Shown one piece after another: positions 44,683 through 53,138 of a stretch of DNA of 64,000 nt. The notes below the pieces were generated by a model. That model was not told where the DNA came from, did no database searches, and saw nothing but the letters and a program-made list of their open reading frames with translations. Each line of letters starts with the position of its first letter. Position 1 is the first letter of the stretch. The DNA is taken from NCBI RefSeq assembly GCF_004137355.1, contig NZ_SDVB01000106.1, positions 1 to 64,000 on the forward strand. Direction: 5' to 3'. Source of the DNA: Ciceribacter ferrooxidans. GTDB lineage: Bacteria; Pseudomonadota; Alphaproteobacteria; Rhizobiales; Rhizobiaceae. The translations under genes were made by a program, and so were the position numbers.

Positions 44683-44916
44683 TTAGCCTCCCGGTGCCTT
44701 CCCCATCCTGCCGAGGCGCGTCTTGAAGTCTGCGGCAGCGGCATTCTGGCAGTTCGGCATATCGCCTAACAGTCCCGGATTGCTGCGGCATTTGTCGACC
44801 CACTCAGCAAGCAGCGCCTCGTCGGCCATCAGTTCATCCACTGTGTAAACACGCTCCGCATCTTCCGTGCAGCCGGCCAGAAGGAGGAGAGAAATAGACG
44901 CGATCCGCGATCTCAT
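44683..44916 (-). CDS. eexN: EexN-type entry-exclusion lipoprotein
   Basis: A 77-residue lipoprotein. The signal and lipobox (LLLLAGC, Cys at about 15) precede the conserved YTVDELMADEALLAEWV and KCRSNPGLLGDMPNC segments of EexN proteins. These surface lipoproteins block entry of the same conjugative plasmid. The gene lies between virB5 and virB6, its typical place. It supports conjugation, rather than effector delivery, as the job of this operon. Confidence 0.88.
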   Translation of the reverse strand: MRSRIASISLLLLAGCTEDAERVYTVDELMADEALLAEWVDKCRSNPGLLGDMPNCQNAAAADFKTRLGRMGKAPGG

Positions 44917-45611
44917 TGTAATGCCTCCCCCATCGCGTCCATGCGCTGGCGCCAGTCCTCGGCCTTGCGCTGTTCATCGACCTGAACCAGCGCCTGCTGC
45001 ACCATGCGGAGCCCCTCCATCCGCAACACATCAGTCTGAAGGAAGGCCTGCTCAGCTTGCAGCCGCGCCTGAAGGTCGGCGATTTCCTTTGCGTTACTTG
45101 CGGTCGATATCTTCTCGCGCAACTCATCGATGCCGTCGATACGCTTGGTCGCGGCATCATAAATCTGCTGGCCAAGGCTCATCTGCCCAGCGTTTTTGTT
45201 CTGGATGCGCGAAAGCTCTTGCGCATAGAAGTCGTCGGCGCTGGTGCGATAGGTCGAATTACTCTCCAGGAACTTTGAGGACGAGTCAGCGAAGACGCCC
45301 GTACCGTTTCCATTGAACAGGCCCTCGATGGCGCTGAAGTCCGTCGGCAACGCTTGACGAATGGCGGGATCGTTAAGGACGCTGGCAACATCCGCCATGT
45401 CGGTCAGTTTGTTGAGCGAACCGTAGAGCTGCTGTGCTTGCTCGATCTGCTGATTGAGCGCATCGAGTTGGTTTTTCAGCTGCGTGATGCTCTCGATCTG
45501 CTTGGCGATCGCCGTCTGGTCGATCACCGGGATCCCCTGCCCTGCCGCACCGGCGGCGGGAAGAATGAGCGCAGAGGCAATCACCACACAATTAATTCGA
45601 AAGGAAGCCAT
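44913..45611 (-). CDS. virB5: Type IV secretion protein VirB5
   Basis: A 232-residue exported pilus-tip protein. A signal peptide (MASFRINCVVIASALILPAAGAAG) is followed by a long helical region with ESITQLKNQLDALNQQIEQA and ending ALVQVDEQRKAEDWRQRM. The ATG at 45611 overlaps the virB4 stop (TGATG). VirB5 helps adhesion at the T-pilus tip. It overlaps the EexN start by 4 bp. Confidence 0.9.
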   Translation of the reverse strand: MASFRINCVVIASALILPAAGAAGQGIPVIDQTAIAKQIESITQLKNQLDALNQQIEQAQQLYGSLNKLTDMADVASVLNDPAIRQALPTDFSAIEGLFNGNGTGVFADSSSKFLESNSTYRTSADDFYAQELSRIQNKNAGQMSLGQQIYDAATKRIDGIDELREKISTASNAKEIADLQARLQAEQAFLQTDVLRMEGLRMVQQALVQVDEQRKAEDWRQRMDAMGEALQ

Positions 45612-48010
45612 CAGCTCGCACTCCTTCGTTGCTGGAAAGCGGGAAGCCAATTCCTGGCATCGTTGCCGACCTCTGCACGGACCGCATCGGCAAGTTCGAC
45701 ATTGGCGGTTCGTCCGGAGAGGATCGCGAGTTCGTCGTCGAAGCCCTTGAGATCCAGCTCGGCGACGACGCTGTTATGTCCCTGCTTCAACACGAACCGC
45801 CGGCTCTCGATGGAGAGCTCGCGCGCGACCAGCTCGAATTCGCGCTCGGTCAATTTGAAGCCATCGACATAGTCGGCACGATTGCCGCGGGAGTTCGGCA
45901 GGAAGATTTGGGTCGGGCACTGCTCGATGATGGTGTGAGCGATCGGCGAAACGATCGCATCCCGTGGACTCTGCGTGGCGAAGAGCATGAGCCCATTCTG
46001 CTTGCGGATCGTCTTGAGCTTGTTCTGGGCGAGATCGCGAAACCCTTCATCCTGGAGCGCCTTCCAGAACTCATCGATGACGATGATGATCCTGCGGCCG
46101 TCGATCAGTTGCTCGACGCGATGAAAGAGGTATGCCATGAGGGGCGTGCGAATCTCCTCGTTGTCGAGGAAGTCGGTCATGTCGTAACCGACGAACTTGC
46201 CACCGATGCCGAATTCGCCGAAACCGATTTCCTCGATGACGTTGTCAAAGACCCAGCCGAGTGGGCCGCCCCTCTCCCATCGCCGCAGCCTTGCCGCAAT
46301 CCCTTCTGGGTTCGTGTTGTCGAGAAAGGTCCTGAGCGCGCCGATCGTCCGACGCTCGACCGGCAGGTCGGCGAGGCCGTCGACGGCGGACGCGATATCG
46401 CGGAGTTCGGTGACGGACAGTTCGCGCGACGACGATCCAACGAGCTTGCCGACCCAACGCGTCAGGAACACCTTGTTCTCTGGTGTCAGGTCGAGGGCCT
46501 TTAAGGGGGCGCAGCCGGTCGGGACGCCGTTCTTGAGGGGCAGATAGGTGCCGCCGGCGGCGCGCACATAGAGATCGGCGCCCCTGTCCTTGTCGAAGAA
46601 CACCACGTGCGGATCGTGCTTTTCGAGCTGCGACAGCGTGAAATTGAGTAGCACGGTCTTGCCCGCGCCGGACGGTCCGCAGACGAAGGTGTTCCCGAGA
46701 TCGCCGTAATGGAAATTGAAGTAGTACGGTGACCCGGATGCGGTCTTGAGCAGGGCGACGGCAGCCCCCCATTCGTTGCCGTCCTTCTGACCGATCGGAT
46801 AGGAGTGGAAGGGCGACAGAGCGGCGAAGTTCCGCGACGTGATCGCGCCAGACCTAGCGCGATAGCGGAAATTGCCCGGCAGTTGCGCCCACCAGGCCGC
46901 CTCGAGACCAAGGTCCTCGCGCGCAACGACCGCGCCGCCACTGGTCAGGCTGGCGCGTGCCTTGGCGAGATTGTCCGTCAGTTCCTTCACGGATGGGGCA
47001 AAGACGGAAAGCGAGAGATGATGCTCGCCGAGCACGAAGCGGTTGGACTCCAAATCGTCCATCGCCCCGTCGAGCTCCTCGATCTGCGAGGCCGCCTTGT
47101 CGCCGCTACTGACCATCTGGTTCTGCTTGCGGCCCATGATCACGCGGGCGTCCGCCTTCGAGACGAAGGAGAATGACTGTGTCAGGATCAGTTCGGAAGG
47201 ACTGGTGAGCACGCCATCGAGCATGCCGGTCCTCGTACGGGCCGGATATTCCATGAAGCTCAACATGCCGGCAAAGCGGCTTTCAGCCTCGTGGCGTATT
47301 TCGATCGTTTCGCGGCCGACGATGACACGATCCGAGTAGATCGCCGACGCGACACGCCCCTCAGTTAAGGGAACCGGCTCCCACCGGCCCCCGACGATCT
47401 GATGAAGCACTTCGCTCGGCTCCGAGAACAGCAGGCCATCGCTCTCGTAGAGTGACATCACGCGAGGCCTGAAGCGCTTCAACGCCGCCGTGACGTCGAC
47501 GACCTTGTCGCGGAGATGCTTGAGGGCTTCCTCATCGAGTTCGGCCCGCGCGCGGCGGGCCCGACGCAGGCGCGCCAATAGCTTAGCCGCCTTGTCGGCC
47601 GGATCGCGCGCCGGAGACCAGAGGATCGTCAGATAGAGGTCGTTGCGGAACAGGTCCTCGCCCACCATTCGCGCGCGATACTTATCGTTGAGCGCGGCCG
47701 AGAACGGTGTGGCGAACGTGCCATCCGGATAGCTGCTGTCGCGACGGCGGATGAGATGCGTCCACAAGGCAAGCCGCTCGTCGGCGATGTTCCGATAAAG
47801 CGTGTTGAGGTCGCGATGCAGTGCATTCAGGTCGAGAACATCCGCGGTCTCGAACGAGACGCCTTCGAGCGCGATCATCACCATCAGCGCCCGGGAATCG
47901 AGCGCAATTGTCGACTCGTCGACATGGCGAACGTAGGGGATGAAGGTCTCCGGACCGAGTTCGCGAGATCTGAGTGTGGTACGCTCAAGCAAATCCGAGG
48001 TCCCTTTCAT
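45611..48010 (-). CDS. virB4: Type IV secretion ATPase VirB4
   Basis: A 799-residue AAA+ ATPase. The Walker A CGPSGAGKTVLLNF is at about 450 and Walker B IIIVIDEFWKAL at about 640. The N-terminal CagE/TrbE-like domain is complete. VirB4 powers pilus assembly and substrate translocation. The ATG at 48010 is chosen; an in-frame ATG at 48025 adds five residues. Both overlap the virB3 end. Confidence 0.93.
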   Translation of the reverse strand: MKGTSDLLERTTLRSRELGPETFIPYVRHVDESTIALDSRALMVMIALEGVSFETADVLDLNALHRDLNTLYRNIADERLALWTHLIRRRDSSYPDGTFATPFSAALNDKYRARMVGEDLFRNDLYLTILWSPARDPADKAAKLLARLRRARRARAELDEEALKHLRDKVVDVTAALKRFRPRVMSLYESDGLLFSEPSEVLHQIVGGRWEPVPLTEGRVASAIYSDRVIVGRETIEIRHEAESRFAGMLSFMEYPARTRTGMLDGVLTSPSELILTQSFSFVSKADARVIMGRKQNQMVSSGDKAASQIEELDGAMDDLESNRFVLGEHHLSLSVFAPSVKELTDNLAKARASLTSGGAVVAREDLGLEAAWWAQLPGNFRYRARSGAITSRNFAALSPFHSYPIGQKDGNEWGAAVALLKTASGSPYYFNFHYGDLGNTFVCGPSGAGKTVLLNFTLSQLEKHDPHVVFFDKDRGADLYVRAAGGTYLPLKNGVPTGCAPLKALDLTPENKVFLTRWVGKLVGSSSRELSVTELRDIASAVDGLADLPVERRTIGALRTFLDNTNPEGIAARLRRWERGGPLGWVFDNVIEEIGFGEFGIGGKFVGYDMTDFLDNEEIRTPLMAYLFHRVEQLIDGRRIIIVIDEFWKALQDEGFRDLAQNKLKTIRKQNGLMLFATQSPRDAIVSPIAHTIIEQCPTQIFLPNSRGNRADYVDGFKLTEREFELVARELSIESRRFVLKQGHNSVVAELDLKGFDDELAILSGRTANVELADAVRAEVGNDARNWLPAFQQRRSAS

Positions 48011-48326
48011 CGTATTTGCGGGCAAGCTTCAGGGGGCTAAGCGTTGTGCCGCCCCAATAGGCGCTGTTGCGCGACCGACCGCGTGTCTCCACCCAGGCCA
48101 GCAAGATGCGAAACATGTTGTGGTCGTGTTTGACGAGCGCGCGGAACACCAGGTGCATGACGACACCGACGAGAGCGTAGGCGATCGAGCCGGCGACGAT
48201 GTAGAGGATGGTCGTCAGCATGATATTCATGCCCATGGCTTCCATCGTTACGCCGGCGATCATCGCCGGCCGGGTGCAGGCAATGAACAGCGTATCTTCC
48301 TCGAGCGCCGGCCGTGCGTTCGCCAT
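47985..48326 (-). CDS. virB3: Type IV secretion protein VirB3
   Basis: A 113-residue inner-membrane protein with one or two hydrophobic segments (MNIMLTTILYIVAGSIAYALVGVVM). The N-terminal LFIACTRPAMIAGVTMEAMG matches the VirB3 family. It assists pilin handling with VirB4, whose start it overlaps by 26 bp. Confidence 0.9.
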   Translation of the reverse strand: MANARPALEEDTLFIACTRPAMIAGVTMEAMGMNIMLTTILYIVAGSIAYALVGVVMHLVFRALVKHDHNMFRILLAWVETRGRSRNSAYWGGTTLSPLKLARKYDERDLGFA

Positions 48327-48330
48327 GGCG

Positions 48331-48630
48331 TCAGCTTCTGACGATAGTGTTGACGAGTTCGGTGGCGCCGAAGATGCCGCCGATGCCGATGATCCAGAAT
48401 CCTGCCCGTCTCAGATCCATGTAGCCGAACATCCAGGCGATGCAGATCACGATCACCGCGATGACCGCCAGCAGCTTGGCGATGTTGCCGGTCAGCATAT
48501 CGACGATGTTCTGCAACACGGTTTCGATGCCGGCGGCCTGCGCGAAGGCGGGCTCGACCATGGTGGCCACGATGGCCGCTGCCATGACAGCGGATGCGGC
48601 GATCGGGCGGATACGGGGACTGAAGGTCAT
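48331..48630 (-). CDS. virB2: Type IV secretion pilin VirB2
   Basis: A 99-residue pilin precursor. A signal peptide (AASAVMAAAIVATMVEPAFA) and two further hydrophobic helices (IAKLLAVIAVIVICIAWMFG and FWIIGIGGIFGATELVN) give the VirB2 pattern. It forms the conjugative pilus fibre. The start overlaps the virB1 stop. Confidence 0.92.
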   Translation of the reverse strand: MTFSPRIRPIAASAVMAAAIVATMVEPAFAQAAGIETVLQNIVDMLTGNIAKLLAVIAVIVICIAWMFGYMDLRRAGFWIIGIGGIFGATELVNTIVRS

Positions 48631-49298
48631 TCACTCTGCTCCATTTGACTGTTCTGAAACACGAGGACGGAAGATTTCCGTCGCGAACTGAAAACATCCC
48701 ACGACGGCGCCGCTGCTGTCTCGTCGACAGGCCGGTCGCCCCTCGCCTCCGCACCCGCCACATCGACAGTGCTAGCTTCGGTAAGCCTCCTCCCCTGTCC
48801 CCCATCTCCGATCACGACAGTCGCAAGGGTTTTGCCGAGCCGCCTCACTTCTTCGCGGACTTGCTCGTCGTATTGGACTATGGCGCCGACGGAGGGATCG
48901 TCCCGGCCGTAGTAGGATTGCAGCATGATCCGCTCGGCTTGGCTCGGATCCGCGCCGGCCTTCACCGCGAGCCGGTAATATTCGTCGAGTAGCGTCGCGG
49001 TGGCTTGAAGGTTCACACACGGATCGAACGCATCGGCGATCGAGAGCTTCAGCTTACGAAGCTCCTCCATGCCTACCCCTCCGAGGCCGAGTTGAATATC
49101 GCGCCGCTCTGCCGCGAGTGTCGTCGCAACCTCGATGGCCTCAGCCTTTGACTTCGGCTGCGTGGCGAGCGGCGCTCCGCTATTGATGCGAATGGCGAAT
49201 GGTTCGAATCGACTTTCAAGGCTGACGACGCCTGCGAGTGTCTCGGCCGCAACTATGGGTGCGCAAGCTTGGGTCAGATCGAGGAAAGCAACAGGCAT
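48627..49298 (-). CDS. virB1: Type IV secretion lytic transglycosylase VirB1
   Basis: A 223-residue peptidoglycan lytic transglycosylase. The soluble lytic transglycosylase pattern is VSLESRFEPFAIRINSG with catalytic Glu, then LGLGGVGMEEL (a variant of the usual GLMQ region) and DPCVNLQATATLLDEYY. It opens the cell wall for the transfer channel. The ATG at 49298 fits the family N-terminus. There is no strong signal peptide in this frame. It is the second gene of the operon after the exported protein. Confidence 0.87.
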   Translation of the reverse strand: MPVAFLDLTQACAPIVAAETLAGVVSLESRFEPFAIRINSGAPLATQPKSKAEAIEVATTLAAERRDIQLGLGGVGMEELRKLKLSIADAFDPCVNLQATATLLDEYYRLAVKAGADPSQAERIMLQSYYGRDDPSVGAIVQYDEQVREEVRRLGKTLATVVIGDGGQGRRLTEASTVDVAGAEARGDRPVDETAAAPSWDVFSSRRKSSVLVFQNSQMEQSE

Positions 49299-49300
49299 GC

Positions 49301-49822
49301 TCAGTACCACACCCTTTGTTTGCCGACGCCATCGATCGTCACGTCGACATAATGGGGTTGCGGGCGGACGTTCGGCCGCGTGGTCACGTATCGCCGGCAT
49401 GGACGTTCTCCGCCATTCCTACGCCATCCGGTGAAAGATTCCGCACCATCTCGGTCGGCGTAGCATTCATTGTGTGGGACTGTCCGCGGGGTGGTCGAGA
49501 CACAGATCGCCTCCCGTCCACGGTCGCCGTAGCGAAATGTCAGCCGGTAGCCCTCATCGCAATAATAAGGCTCATATCCCGACTGAGACGCATGGAATCC
49601 CACACCGCTGCAGCTCGGAAATGAACGGCCTTTCGCAAGTTCGCGCCACAGCTTTTCGACCGGTGGACGGCATTCGGCGTATTGCGTCGGGCCGCCGGGA
49701 TTGGAAAGGCATAGGATAACCTCGCATCCCCAGTCGCCGGCGCGCGCGTTGCCGGCCGAAATGAGGTATGGTGAAATGATGTTGGCCATCAAGAAGAACG
49801 ACCCAATCAGAAGGCTTCTCAT
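49301..49822 (-). CDS. Cysteine-rich exported protein, first gene of the virB operon
   Basis: A 173-residue protein with a signal peptide (MRSLLIGSFFLMANIISPYL..GNARA) and a mature domain containing eight cysteines (WGC, ILC, AEC, PSC, YYC, AIC, NEC and RPC contexts). The spacing suggests four disulfides in the periplasm. Unclassified proteins of this shape sit next to conjugation operons and may stabilise VirB5/VirB2 or the periplasmic channel; this is inference. It is 2 bp from virB1, so it is part of the operon. Confidence 0.72.
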   Translation of the reverse strand: MRSLLIGSFFLMANIISPYLISAGNARAGDWGCEVILCLSNPGGPTQYAECRPPVEKLWRELAKGRSFPSCSGVGFHASQSGYEPYYCDEGYRLTFRYGDRGREAICVSTTPRTVPHNECYADRDGAESFTGWRRNGGERPCRRYVTTRPNVRPQPHYVDVTIDGVGKQRVWY

Positions 49823-49912
49823 ATGCAACACCCTCCGAAACCGGAGCGCGGTTCGCTGTCGCGGCCAACGCTCGGCACCTCTTGAACTTATACACACTTA
49901 TATGATGCAGTT

Positions 49913-50272
49913 ATGAAAATGACAAGAGCCCTCAACGCCCAGTGGCACAACCTTGCCTTCTCAGCCTTCATATTCCGCGAAATCCTGGATAATCCAATGG
50001 AGGACGAAACGCCCCAATCGCGATTGAAGCAGATTGGCATGATGAGCATCCTCTACATCATGCATCAAGGGCATCAGGCACTAACTATCTCAAATATAAC
50101 AGAAACAACGAAATTAACGCGCACTGGCGTTGCCGAGACGGTTGATCCCCTAGTCAAACGCGGCCTCCTGACCGAGACGTTTGTGAAGAATTCGATGGGC
50201 CGCGGCAAAGCACGTCAGTTCGAGATTGCGCCGGAGATCTTTGAGAAGATACGCAGCTTTCAACCGACTTGA
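49913..50272 (+). CDS. Small winged-helix (MarR-like) regulator divergent from virB
   Basis: A 119-residue protein. The helix-turn-helix is at about 55-85 (LTISNITETTKLTRTGVAETVDPLV) and the wing at about 88-105. It is shorter than classic MarR proteins. It is divergent from the virB operon, so it is a strong candidate repressor of conjugation. RctA of R. etli/S. meliloti is a winged-helix vir repressor, but identity with it is not claimed. The second ATG at 49919 is an alternative start. Confidence 0.75.
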   Translation: MKMTRALNAQWHNLAFSAFIFREILDNPMEDETPQSRLKQIGMMSILYIMHQGHQALTISNITETTKLTRTGVAETVDPLVKRGLLTETFVKNSMGRGKARQFEIAPEIFEKIRSFQPT

Positions 50273-50365
50273 AAGGTTCTCCCAGTCACCGTCCTGGCAA
50301 AGAAAGTTTCCAAAATAGGTGACTTTGATTCGGCTTGGCATCGTTCGCGCGATCGTGAACCCTTC

Positions 50366-50659
50366 TCAAACCGGGAGCCACACGAATTTGGCAGGAGCCA
50401 GTGCCGACGCATCGAAAATGCTCACCTCCAAGACAATCCTTATAGCGTGAGAAGCAATGACCGTTGTGGCGTCGACTCGCATCAGGAGTCGACCGTCGAC
50501 AGCCTTCGCGACAGCCTGGCCGTCATCGAACAGGAAGACCCTCTCCATACCATTGTCCACGATCGACACGCCCAACGCGGAGATGCGAGGGGAGATATTC
50601 TCGATCAGGCTCTTTGGATTTGGGAGATAGACGCAACACTCCGAGATATGTGCACGCAT
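50366..50659 (-). CDS. DUF2218-like small protein
   Basis: A 97-residue protein. The core GMERVFLFDDGQAVAKAVDGRLLMRVDA fits the DUF2218 pattern, in which a Gly-x-Phe turn is followed by LxLRVxA and a C-terminal HxxR-like helix (here ASHAIRIVLEV). The normal C-terminal HLERFAFRE-type ending is altered. It lies just after, and 51 bp from, the alpha-oxoamine synthase stop on the same strand, so the two are likely co-transcribed. Function is unknown. Confidence 0.55.
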   Translation of the reverse strand: MRAHISECCVYLPNPKSLIENISPRISALGVSIVDNGMERVFLFDDGQAVAKAVDGRLLMRVDATTVIASHAIRIVLEVSIFDASALAPAKFVWLPV

Positions 50660-50709
50660 GAACGCCCGCCGAGTGAGTTCAATGGCGAATCCAGAATGTC
50701 GACCAGTCC

Positions 50710-51972
50710 CTAAGGTCGACGAGCTTCTTCCAACTCCACCAAGACATTGTTGATCGCGCCTCCAACAGCCCGGATATCCTCTTCCGAGTGTCCAGCCGTA
50801 GGGCAAAGCCGCAACCCTGCGCGGTCCCGCGCGACTGTCGGAAAGAAAATGGCTGACGTGTAAAAGCTCCGGTCGAGCAACCCGCGTGCCGCTGCAATCG
50901 CCGTCAGTTCGTCTCCTATCTCCACCGTTCGGATCGGCAAGGGAGAACCTTGCAGCCCCGTTGCGACGAGGCTATCGAACAGTGCGGTTCGACTCCTGAG
51001 CCTCTGTTGCAGCTTGGCGAGTTCGTCGGTCCGATGCAGCACCTGCGATGCCATTGCCGCCCCGATGGCCGCAACATTCAGCGACGCCGAAAACGCGTGA
51101 GCGACGGCAAATCTCCGGAACAGTTCCTCTTGCCTCGCGGTACCAAGCATCAGCAGACCGCCGGAGGCGCCGAAACCCTTTCCGAGCGAAGCTGCGATGA
51201 TCGTTCGTTCACCCAGCGGACCTTGGATCTGAGATCGTGCAAAGCCCTCGCCATGCTCTCCGAAGATCGAAATGCCGTGCGCATCATCTATATAGAGAAA
51301 GAGGCCATACCGGTCCTGCAGCCGTCGCAGTTGTGCAATATCCGCGTTTCCGCCCATTGAGTATACGCCGTCACAGACGAACGCGACGGAACTGTTGGCC
51401 TGGCACAGGGTTTCCAGGGCATCGAGATCGTTGTGCGCAATTGTCGCGACGCGGGTTTCGGCAGCAATAGTCCCCTTGTGAAAGGCGAGCGTCGCATGGG
51501 CGAAGCGGTCGAACACCATCACGGGCTTGATGCCACCGGTCAGGTGCCCAGAAGCGATTAGCGGTAATGCGCCCATGTTTGCAGCAAGGACAGTGGTATA
51601 GGTAATCACCCGAGCACGAAACAAGTCCGACAACGCTTCCTCCAGTTCGCCGAGGATTGAAAAGTTAAGGCGCGTCCTGGCGCATGACCAATGAAGCGCC
51701 CCGTACTCTTTCAGAGCCTCAATGGCACCCGCGACGATCTGCGGATGATTGTCCAAGCCGAGATATGAACAACGCACGAAGTCGACGACCCGGCGCCCCC
51801 CATCATGGCGAAGCGCCACAGCGCGATCGCCGAGGGGACGCCCGTAGATCGCCATCAAACCGTGAAAATGCGCGGCATCGAAGTGGGTTTGGGCGTGCTG
51901 GATTAAACTCGCAGTGTTCCTTGGGATACTCTTGGTTGGCAATCTCGCTTGCCCTGACGTTTCACCTGCCAT
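50710..51972 (-). CDS. Alpha-oxoamine synthase family PLP enzyme (possible CqsA/LqsA-like)
   Basis: A 420-residue fold-type I PLP enzyme. FVCDGVYSMGGNADIAQL and YIDDAHGISIFGEHGEGF match AONS/KBL/CqsA proteins, with Schiff-base Lys in AASLGKGFGASGG. Proteins of this family join an amino acid with an acyl-CoA/ACP (8-amino-7-oxononanoate, aminolevulinate, sphingoid base, or alpha-hydroxyketone autoinducers). The region lacks other biotin genes and contains quorum-sensing genes, so a signal-synthase role is possible but unproven. Confidence 0.75.
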   Translation of the reverse strand: MAGETSGQARLPTKSIPRNTASLIQHAQTHFDAAHFHGLMAIYGRPLGDRAVALRHDGGRRVVDFVRCSYLGLDNHPQIVAGAIEALKEYGALHWSCARTRLNFSILGELEEALSDLFRARVITYTTVLAANMGALPLIASGHLTGGIKPVMVFDRFAHATLAFHKGTIAAETRVATIAHNDLDALETLCQANSSVAFVCDGVYSMGGNADIAQLRRLQDRYGLFLYIDDAHGISIFGEHGEGFARSQIQGPLGERTIIAASLGKGFGASGGLLMLGTARQEELFRRFAVAHAFSASLNVAAIGAAMASQVLHRTDELAKLQQRLRSRTALFDSLVATGLQGSPLPIRTVEIGDELTAIAAARGLLDRSFYTSAIFFPTVARDRAGLRLCPTAGHSEEDIRAVGGAINNVLVELEEARRP

Positions 51973-52140
51973 CTCGGATGTTCTCCCATGACATTAACAC
52001 AATGGAGGGGAGCATTACCTCGCTGATAGCTGGACTCAACGAAGCACACGCGAAACATTATTCGAAATTATTGCTTCGGATTTCACGAAGACGTTCAGTT
52101 GAATGTTCACGAAGACAATTGTGAAGGAATTGCTAATTCT

Positions 52141-52869
52141 TTACCTCAACATTGACCACCCCGCGGCGTTGTCGAGCTCTATTGCATAGCCGGTGGAGCG
52201 AATAGTGCGAATAAGGGTGCGCCCCGTGAGGCGCTCAAGAGCTCGGCGCAATCGACCAACGTGGACGTCAACGGTACGTGGCTGCACGTAGCGACCCCCT
52301 GGCCACGCCGCCTCAATGAGTTCCGACCGGCTACACACTCGCCCCGGAGCGTGCAGCAGGCGGCTTAATATGTTGAATTCGATAGGCCCAAATTGAACTT
52401 CGTTGTCGCCATGGGAGACCAGCCGGCGCCTGGCTTCCACTCTTAGCGGCCCGATCGTCACCTTTGTTTCTTGGGCCTCGTCCGTCGGATGATGGTCGCT
52501 TGTGTCGAACGGGTTCAATGAGTCGAGATACGCCAACAACCTTGCTGGCGAGATCGGCCGCACGAAATTCTCATCAATCCCCGCTTTCAGCAGTGCGAGG
52601 TAGTGGCGCTCGTCCCCGGACGGCACGATTGCGACTGTCGGGATCTGGGATGTCCGTTCTGAGGCCTTGATTGCAGCACATACTCTCAGGACCAAATCCG
52701 ACCCCTCCGCGGAATCCAGAATGAGTGCAGTGACGTCCCCTGCCGCCGCGCGTTCGAGCACCTCGTCTTCGCTTACCAATGCGGTGCGAAAACCTTCCCT
52801 ATTCAGAATGTGCGCAAGCAGCATGTAGAGGTCGGCATTTTCAGAAACAAACAGGACCAAGCGTCTCAT
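52141..52869 (-). CDS. OmpR/PhoB-like regulator with atypical receiver (copy 1)
   Basis: A 242-residue protein. The N-terminal receiver-like domain lacks the usual paired acidic residues (VSENADLYML) but retains an Asp in ALILDSAEGSD. The C-terminal winged helix is well formed: FGPIEFNILSRLLHAPGRVCSRSELIEAAWPGGRYVQPRTVDVHVGRLRRAL and RTIRSTGYAI. No partner histidine kinase is adjacent. It resembles the regulator at 56778 closely in layout, so the pair likely arose by duplication. Confidence 0.87.
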   Translation of the reverse strand: MRRLVLFVSENADLYMLLAHILNREGFRTALVSEDEVLERAAAGDVTALILDSAEGSDLVLRVCAAIKASERTSQIPTVAIVPSGDERHYLALLKAGIDENFVRPISPARLLAYLDSLNPFDTSDHHPTDEAQETKVTIGPLRVEARRRLVSHGDNEVQFGPIEFNILSRLLHAPGRVCSRSELIEAAWPGGRYVQPRTVDVHVGRLRRALERLTGRTLIRTIRSTGYAIELDNAAGWSMLR

Positions 52870-53038
52870 GTTCCGCGCTTTCATACTGTGAACCAGCCCT
52901 CTTCAATGTCATTGTTCGAACTTTTGATGTCACAAAATCAACATCTACATCGCCACGATGGCGCGAGCCATCCGCAAAATTCTACGGGGACGCGGGCGTT
53001 GCCGCATAAACTGGATGTTCTCGACCATAGAGCGTCTA

Positions 53039-53055
53039 TTTTTGTTGCAACATTT
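53039..53055. promoter_or_regulatory. TTTTGTTGCAACA palindrome upstream of NTase-HEPN gene
   Basis: TGTTGCAACA is a perfect 10-bp palindrome here, flanked by T/A-rich DNA, and matches the GntR-associated palindromes at 61410 and 62188. It could make this gene part of the same regulon. Confidence 0.4.
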
Positions 53056-53138
53056 TAGTTGAAATTTCTCACGCTATAGGCACTCTATGAATTCGGCGCT
53101 ATTCATTCTGAATGACCTCAAGGACCGCTCCGCACCCC

